Shown piece after piece: positions 38,347 to 42,912 of a stretch of 42,912 nt of DNA. Below the pieces are notes generated by a model that did not search any database, was not told the origin of the DNA, and saw only the letters and a list, made by a program, of their open reading frames with translations. Numbering within the stretch: position 1 is the first letter of the stretch; each line of letters begins with the position of its first letter. Origin of the DNA: Clostridia bacterium (GTDB taxonomy: Bacteria; Bacillota_A; Clostridia; Christensenellales; CAG-138); NCBI GenBank assembly GCA_017394605.1, contig JAFPXU010000154.1, forward strand, positions 1 to 42,912, written 5' to 3'. A program made the translations under genes and the position numbers.

Positions 38347-40637
38347 TATTTCAGTCCTCCGATGATATCCTTCAGATGCTGAACGATTGCTCTTTGCGGC
38401 TTCTCCGCCAATTTCGATATCTCGTAAGAGGTTTTTCCTGTTGTCCGGTCTTCTTTCAGAATGCCTTCCTCTTCTCCGAACGCGGTAGGAAGGAAACGCT
38501 TCTTTCCGTATTTATCCTCTTTCTCCTCAAGATAGCCGTTATCCCTGAGCCATTTGTTCAGCGTGTCGCTGTTGATCTTATGCTTATCGGGATCCGCCTG
38601 AGAAATTCTGGTTGCCAATCGTGTCGTCGTACACGGGGTTTTCGAAATACGGATTTTTTTAGCCCATTCCAAAAGCTGGACTTCCTCCGATGGCAGCGGC
38701 TTCTTCCCCTGCTTCCCGGGGCGCTTCTGAATGCAGTCGGGGCATTCCGGATTGGTACAGACGGTATAAACGGTTCCGTTGCTTTTATGCTTTTTGACTT
38801 TGTGCTGTCCGCAGGTCTTGCAGATCTCCGGGCTCATCTCATCCTCGCTCTCCACATAGTTGCAGGCAGGGAAGTTAGAGCATCCGTAGAACGGACCGCC
38901 TTTTGCCAGCCGCTGTTTCAGTCTGCCGCCGCAGACTGGGCAGATCCTGTCCGTCACTTCTCCTGTCCATTTGGGCATCTTCTGGTCAGCCCGCGTCAGT
39001 TCTTCGCTCAGTTTCGTCCAGTATTCTTCCAGCGTCTTCGTCTTGCCGGCTTCTCCTTTTGAAATCTTGTCGAGCTTTTCTTCCATTTCCTCTGTGAATG
39101 CCACATTAAAAATGGAAAAATACTTCTGCAGCATATCGTCCGTGATATAACCGAGCATACGCGGGGCAAGAGCCTTGCCGTCCTGTTCCACATAGCCTCT
39201 GTCCTTGACCGTTCGGATCATGGTCGCGTAAGTGCTCGGCCTTCCGATTCCGTTCTCCTCCATTGCACGGACCATCGTCGCCTGGGTATATCTTGCTTCC
39301 GGTTTGGTAAAATGCTGCTTGATCTCTATGGATTCCGGCTTCAGCACGCTCCCTTTCTCAATATTGGGGAATGATTTGCTGTTTTCTTCCGCCGCCTCCG
39401 CAGTGGACTCGTACGCTTTTCTGTATCCGGGAAACAGCAGTTTGCTGATCGATCCGCTGAACACATAGCCTTTTGCCTGGAACGTTACCGTCATGATTTC
39501 ACGGACAGCGTCCTGCATCTGGCTTGCGCTGTACCGGTCATAGATCAGCTTGTAAAGCTTATACTCGTCCTCGTCCTCGTCCTTTTTCAGAAAATCGCGG
39601 ATGCTTTCCGGAGTTCTGGTCATGTCCGTCGGATGGATCGCCTCATGCGCGTCCTGCGCATTCGCTGCCGTTCCGTATTGTCTCTGCTTTTCCGGAAGGT
39701 ATTCCTTCCCGTAATAATTCTGGATCTGTTCCCTGAGAGACGCGATCGAGGCATCGGAGGACCGTACGGAATCCGTTCGCATGTAGGTGATAAGACCGGT
39801 CAGTTCCCCGTTGATGCTTACGCCTTCGAACAGTTTCTGAGCCGTACTCATAACGATACCAACGTCCATCCCAAGATGATTGATGGCTGCCTGTACGAGT
39901 GTACTGGTAGTAAACGGCGGTCTAGGATGCGTTGTTCTGGTCGACATGCTGATATCCGTAACAGTAAACGATTCATCGCGGACCGCATCCTCTATTTCCC
40001 GAGCATGCTTTTCATCTTTTGGGATCTCTCTACAAGTCGTCATCAGACCGTTGACGGTTGCATGAACTGTCCAGGATTCCTCGGGAACAAATTTGTCACG
40101 TTCCCTTTCCCTTTCACAGATCAGGTTCAAAACAGGCGTCTGAACTCTGCCGGCGGATAAATTCTTCGCGACTTTCTTCCAAAGCAGGGGGCTTACTTTA
40201 AACCCCACAAGATAATCAAGAATAGAGCGAGTCATGGCGGCGTCAACAAGATTCCGATTCACCTTGCGCGGATGCTGCAGCGCTTTCAGGACCGCGTCTT
40301 TCGTTACTTCCTGATACTCGATCCTGCATTCCGTATCGGGATCAATCCCGAGCACATCGCAGAGATGCCATGCGATCGCCTCTCCCTCTCGGTCTGGGTC
40401 GGTTGCAAGAAGGACAGAATCCGCCTGAGACGCCAGTTTCTTTAAATCGGAAAGGATCTTTTCCGCCTTCGGCTCCGTTTCGTACGAAACGGCGAACTGA
40501 TTCTCCACATCCACACCGAACGGCTTCTTGCGGATATTCCGGATGTGTCCTTTCGACGCGACTACCTTGTAGTCGCTCCCGAGATAATGCTGAATCGCCT
40601 TTGCCTTAGTAGGGGACTCAACAATCACTAACTGCAT
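38346..40637 (-). CDS. topA: DNA topoisomerase I
   Basis: The 763-residue type IA topoisomerase has an N-terminal Toprim domain with E7 (VIVESPTKAKA) and D80/D82 (ATDPDREGEAIAWHL). The core has active Tyr Y285 in GLITYMRTDS and GIGRPSTYATM. Two C-terminal zinc ribbons follow, CPVCGGRLKQR...CSNFPAC and CKTCGQHK...CTNPECPDC. A further basic C-terminal region (about 660-763) includes GEEEGILKEDR. It relaxes negative supercoils. The start at 40637 is chosen because MQLVIVESPTKAK is the family N-terminus and GAGGTC lies upstream; an in-frame ATG at 40673 adds 12 residues without a site. Confidence 0.95.
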   Translation of the reverse strand: MQLVIVESPTKAKAIQHYLGSDYKVVASKGHIRNIRKKPFGVDVENQFAVSYETEPKAEKILSDLKKLASQADSVLLATDPDREGEAIAWHLCDVLGIDPDTECRIEYQEVTKDAVLKALQHPRKVNRNLVDAAMTRSILDYLVGFKVSPLLWKKVAKNLSAGRVQTPVLNLICERERERDKFVPEESWTVHATVNGLMTTCREIPKDEKHAREIEDAVRDESFTVTDISMSTRTTHPRPPFTTSTLVQAAINHLGMDVGIVMSTAQKLFEGVSINGELTGLITYMRTDSVRSSDASIASLREQIQNYYGKEYLPEKQRQYGTAANAQDAHEAIHPTDMTRTPESIRDFLKKDEDEDEYKLYKLIYDRYSASQMQDAVREIMTVTFQAKGYVFSGSISKLLFPGYRKAYESTAEAAEENSKSFPNIEKGSVLKPESIEIKQHFTKPEARYTQATMVRAMEENGIGRPSTYATMIRTVKDRGYVEQDGKALAPRMLGYITDDMLQKYFSIFNVAFTEEMEEKLDKISKGEAGKTKTLEEYWTKLSEELTRADQKMPKWTGEVTDRICPVCGGRLKQRLAKGGPFYGCSNFPACNYVESEDEMSPEICKTCGQHKVKKHKSNGTVYTVCTNPECPDCIQKRPGKQGKKPLPSEEVQLLEWAKKIRISKTPCTTTRLATRISQADPDKHKINSDTLNKWLRDNGYLEEKEDKYGKKRFLPTAFGEEEGILKEDRTTGKTSYEISKLAEKPQRAIVQHLKDIIGGLK

Positions 40638-40710
40638 ATCAGACCTCGCTTTCCCGGCCGAGTTGGAGAGCAACTGCCGAGGAACTATGATAAATCAACA
40701 CCAATGTTGC

Positions 40711-40739
40711 ATATTATATTATGTAAGGGGGTTTGGCAA
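40711..40739 (-). promoter_or_regulatory. Promoter of topA
   Basis: On the minus strand TTGCCA (40739-40734) is followed after 17 bp by TAATAT (40716-40711), which overlaps a perfect TATAAT two bases earlier (40718-40713, 15-bp spacing). This leaves a leader of about 65 nt before the ATG. Confidence 0.5.
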
Positions 40740-40747
40740 GTTTTTTC

Positions 40748-41227
40748 TTAGCGGCATATGTCCGCCACGGTACAGCCCGTCACACTCCTAAGCCCTTCCG
40801 GCGATACTCCGATCTGCCATCCGATCCTGCCTGCGCTGAACAGAATGACGGGCTTTCCCTCCGCATGAATGTCCACAACCGTCAGAAACTGCTTCTTCAT
40901 TCCGATCGGAGAGCAGCCTCCGTGGACATATCCGGTGAGGGGAAACAGTTCTTTCTGCGGTATCATTTCCACGCTTTTCTCTCCTGCGGCGACGGCTGCT
41001 TTCTTCAGATCGAGTTCTTTTGCGACAGGTATCACAAACACGCAATGCGCGCCGGATTTTCCCTTTGTTACAAGCGTTTTGAATACGCGTTCCGGATCCT
41101 GTCCGAGAATCGCGGCCGCTTCCACGCCGGAAACGGCTTCCTTGGTCTCAAAACGGAAGCTCTCATAGGGAATCCCGTTCTTTTCCAGAATCCGCATGGC
41201 GTTTGTTTTTTCCTGACGGTCCTTCAT
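40748..41227 (-). CDS. ybaK: YbaK/EbsC-type Cys-tRNA(Pro) deacylase
   Basis: A 159-residue protein of the YbaK/ProX editing family. It has TNAMRILEKNGIPYESFRF at the N-terminus, FKTLVTKGKSGAHCVFVIPVAKELDLKKAA with the key Lys, GYVHGGCSPIGMKK (substrate loop) and VSPEGL near the C-terminus. It hydrolyses Cys-tRNA(Pro) mischarged by prolyl-tRNA synthetase and acts in the cytosol. It starts 3 bp after the HAD gene, forming an operon with it. The upstream ribosome binding site is weak, so coupling is likely. No clear terminator is seen after it. Confidence 0.9.
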   Translation of the reverse strand: MKDRQEKTNAMRILEKNGIPYESFRFETKEAVSGVEAAAILGQDPERVFKTLVTKGKSGAHCVFVIPVAKELDLKKAAVAAGEKSVEMIPQKELFPLTGYVHGGCSPIGMKKQFLTVVDIHAEGKPVILFSAGRIGWQIGVSPEGLRSVTGCTVADICR

Positions 41228-41230
41228 ATA

Positions 41231-41905
41231 TCAAGTCCAGCTTTCCACGACCCATTCCGCGCAGTCCGGAATATCGCTTTTTTTCTTCTTGTTGAACCAG
41301 CATGTCCGGATCCCGTATGCATAAGCGCCTGAAATATCGGACGAAATGGAATCCCCGATCATCAGCACTTCCTCGGGTCGCAACTCCGGGAGTTCCCGGA
41401 AACAGGCGTCAAAAAACTCCTTCTGCGGCTTTGGGAAACCGATCCTGTCCGATACGAACATCTTTTCAAAGTACTTCAGCATCCCCGCTTTCCCAAGCCG
41501 GTTCCGTTGCTCATCATAGGCAGCGTTACTTGTGACGAACATCCGCACACGTCCGAATAGACTGTCCAGAAGGCGATATGCTCCATCCACAGGCTCTGCC
41601 GTATCAAAAAGACACTGGGAGAACATCCGGTCAAACGCTTCGCCGTCTGCCGATATTCCCAGGCTTGAAAAAATCATTCCCCATCTGATTCTGTGCAGTT
41701 CTTCAGCAGAGATCTGTCCCTGCTGAAGTTTCCCCCAAAGCAGGTCATTGATCTCATGGAAGCGGGCTTCAATCTGCTCCGGGAGTGTGATTCCGAGTTT
41801 GTCCGCCGCCTGATGCATCGCCGATTTCGCGCATTTCTCAAAATCCAGGAGTGTATTGTCAACATCCAAAAACACGGCTTTGATTCCCTTTAAGCAGTCC
41901 ACCAT
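41231..41905 (-). CDS. HAD hydrolase, YjjG-like noncanonical pyrimidine nucleotidase
   Basis: A 224-residue haloacid dehalogenase-type phosphatase with motif I FLDVDNTLLDF (D14, D16), motif II FVTSNAA, motif III Lys in GFPKPQKEFFD, and motif IV MIGDSISSDISGA. A helical cap domain lies between motifs I and II. The pattern and length fit YjjG, which dephosphorylates modified pyrimidine mononucleotides and keeps them out of DNA. GAGG lies about 9 nt before the ATG. It is first in a two-gene operon with ybaK. Confidence 0.83.
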   Translation of the reverse strand: MVDCLKGIKAVFLDVDNTLLDFEKCAKSAMHQAADKLGITLPEQIEARFHEINDLLWGKLQQGQISAEELHRIRWGMIFSSLGISADGEAFDRMFSQCLFDTAEPVDGAYRLLDSLFGRVRMFVTSNAAYDEQRNRLGKAGMLKYFEKMFVSDRIGFPKPQKEFFDACFRELPELRPEEVLMIGDSISSDISGAYAYGIRTCWFNKKKKSDIPDCAEWVVESWT

Positions 41906-41932
41906 CCCGCTTTACCTCGCATTTTTTCAATC

Positions 41933-41962
41933 ATGATATCGTGTACTCTCCTTTCCCGTCAA
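41933..41962 (-). promoter_or_regulatory. Promoter of the HAD-ybaK operon
   Basis: On the minus strand TTGACG (41962-41957) and TATCAT (41938-41933) are separated by 18 bp, about 27 bp before the start codon. It is divergent from the promoter at 41977. Confidence 0.5.
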
Positions 41963-41976
41963 TGCCGCGCTACGGT

Positions 41977-42005
41977 TTGACACAGGGATCGTTCCGTGAT
42001 ATTTT
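41977..42005 (+). promoter_or_regulatory. Promoter of the SAM hydroxide adenosyltransferase gene
   Basis: A perfect -35 TTGACA (41977-41982) and TATTTT (42000-42005) are separated by 17 bp, about 28 bp before the ATG. Confidence 0.6.
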
Positions 42006-42033
42006 CTAATATATATTTTTTGAGGTTTCAGCT

Positions 42034-42876
42034 ATGCACGCACTCGTTCTGCAAAGTGATTTCGGTCATGCGGACGGCGCCGTCTGCGCCATGTACGGGG
42101 TCGCGGAATCCGTGGCTCCGGCGCTTCGGATCTGCGATCTGACGCATGAAATCGAACCTTACAACATCTGGGAAGCCAGCTACCGGCTGATTCAGACAAT
42201 CGACTACTGGCCCGAGGAAACCGTTTTTGTTTCCGTAGTCGATCCGGGTGTCGGCTCTTCCAGAAGGAGCATCGCGGCGCGGACTGCCGGAAACCGTTAT
42301 ATCATTACCCCTGATAACGGGACTCTGACCCATGTTTTACGTCTCCGCGGCATCCGAAGCCTTCGCGTGATCGATGAAACCAGAAACCGGCTTCCTTTTT
42401 CATCGGAAGCGTATACATTCAACGGACGGGATGTTTATGCGTTCACCGGTGCCCGTCTCGCTTCCGGCGTCATCGGTTTCGACGATATCGGACCGGAAGT
42501 TCCGGTTTCCTCCGCCGTTGTCCTGCCGATCACGGAGCCTCAGATGAGAGACGGAACCATAACGGGAACGATCGACGTTCTGGACGTCCGCTTCGGAAGC
42601 ATCTGGACCAATATCCCGCATACCCTGATCCGCGAAGCCGGGATTCGGTACGGCGACCGGGTACAGGTTTCCATTCGCAATGATACCAGGTTCGTATACC
42701 GCAACGTCATGACGTTTGCTCATTCCTTTTCGGAGGTATACGTCGGGGAAACGCTTGCGTATATCAATTCTCTGGACTATCTTGCGGTAGCGATCAATCA
42801 GGGCTCGTTTGCCAGAGCCTATAATATCGGAACCGGAAACGGCTGGCATATCAGCATCTGCAAATCAAACCTGTGA
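42034..42876 (+). CDS. S-adenosyl-L-methionine hydroxide adenosyltransferase (DUF62 family)
   Basis: A 280-residue protein of the DUF62/SAM hydroxide adenosyltransferase family. It has LVLQSDFGHADGAVCAMYGV at the N-terminus with the conserved Asp, ICDLTHEI, VFVSVVDPGVGSSRR, ITPDNGTLTHVL and FNGRDVYA. The C-terminal beta-barrel domain contains GSIWTNIP and a late LAYINSLDYLAVAINQGSFARAY. These enzymes hydrolyse SAM to adenosine and methionine and are relatives of fluorinase and chlorinase. GAGG lies 8 nt before the ATG. The stop is followed by a small GAGCG/CGCTT inverted repeat at 42888-42904 that may be the start of a terminator cut by the window edge. Confidence 0.9.
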   Translation: MHALVLQSDFGHADGAVCAMYGVAESVAPALRICDLTHEIEPYNIWEASYRLIQTIDYWPEETVFVSVVDPGVGSSRRSIAARTAGNRYIITPDNGTLTHVLRLRGIRSLRVIDETRNRLPFSSEAYTFNGRDVYAFTGARLASGVIGFDDIGPEVPVSSAVVLPITEPQMRDGTITGTIDVLDVRFGSIWTNIPHTLIREAGIRYGDRVQVSIRNDTRFVYRNVMTFAHSFSEVYVGETLAYINSLDYLAVAINQGSFARAYNIGTGNGWHISICKSNL

Positions 42877-42912
42877 TTACGGATCCGAGCGTTTTATACG
42901 CTTCAGATAAGA

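Noticed and set aside
41906..41939. 14-codon upstream frame with two Trp codons ahead of the HAD gene
   Set aside because: Its ATG coincides with the -10 element of the promoter, so it would not be transcribed.
1..42912. CRISPR arrays, tRNA or rRNA genes, insertion sequences
   Set aside because: No regularly spaced repeats, cloverleaf-like segments, rRNA-like stretches or transposase genes were seen in the gaps between genes.

Overview
The window looks like a chromosomal segment of a Gram-positive, low-to-mid GC Firmicute, most likely a gut or rumen-type Clostridia (Eubacteriales). The support is indirect: LPXTG surface proteins next to their own sortases, lipoproteins with Firmicute-style signal peptides, AGGAGG-type ribosome binding sites, an NHLM-type peptide exporter, a macrodomain plus class M sirtuin pair, and a CyuA cysteine desulfidase. 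Genus cannot be fixed by eye. I see no rRNA, tRNA, CRISPR array, insertion sequence or phage structural gene. Coding density is high and nearly everything is intact.

Layout. 1-5212 (+): tail of a membrane protein, then a VanX-type D-Ala-D-Ala dipeptidase, a small exported protein, an alpha/beta hydrolase, an S66 LD-carboxypeptidase, AzlC/AzlD amino-acid exporter and endonuclease IV. 5224-6185 (-): a LexA-like XRE/S24 repressor with an operator inside its own promoter and a 32-residue ORF behind it. 6212-13267 (-): six collinear genes, namely zinc-dependent-type macrodomain, class M sirtuin, P-loop kinase, Kef-type K+/H+ antiporter, zinc-ribbon membrane protein and TPM-domain protein, ending in a terminator. 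13317-18855 (-): a peptidoglycan-binding NlpC/P60 hydrolase, then a cysteine desulfidase, tandem flavodoxin and membrane-protein operon. 19048-20370 (+): Sel1-repeat lipoprotein.

20583-27605: two paralogous cassettes, each an LPXTG surface protein followed directly by a sortase (-), on either side of a convergently or divergently placed VanW/G5-type protein (+). 28001-31535: dNMP N-hydrolase and threonine aldolase (+), a cyclotransferase-fold protein lacking the usual catalytic Glu (-), and a four-repeat lipoprotein (+). 31734-37672 (-): an IclR regulator, a short HlyD-like adaptor, a C39 peptidase/ABC exporter and a second ABC exporter with an acidic tail; this is an NHLM-type bacteriocin export operon with no recognisable precursor gene. 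37753-40637 (-): topoisomerase I translationally coupled to an SRAP DNA-repair protein. 40748-41905 (-): YbaK deacylase and a YjjG-like nucleotidase. 42034-42876 (+): SAM hydroxide adenosyltransferase.

Themes are cell-envelope construction (dipeptidase, LD-carboxypeptidase, NlpC/P60, VanW, sortase cassettes, lipoproteins) and DNA or nucleotide housekeeping (endonuclease IV, SRAP, TopA, dNMP hydrolase, YjjG, S24 repressor). The most promising places for undescribed biology are the macrodomain/sirtuin/kinase operon without its usual GcvH-L and LplA partners, the orphan NHLM exporter under an IclR regulator, and the twin sortase cassettes. All functional statements come from reading motifs by eye; no database search was done.
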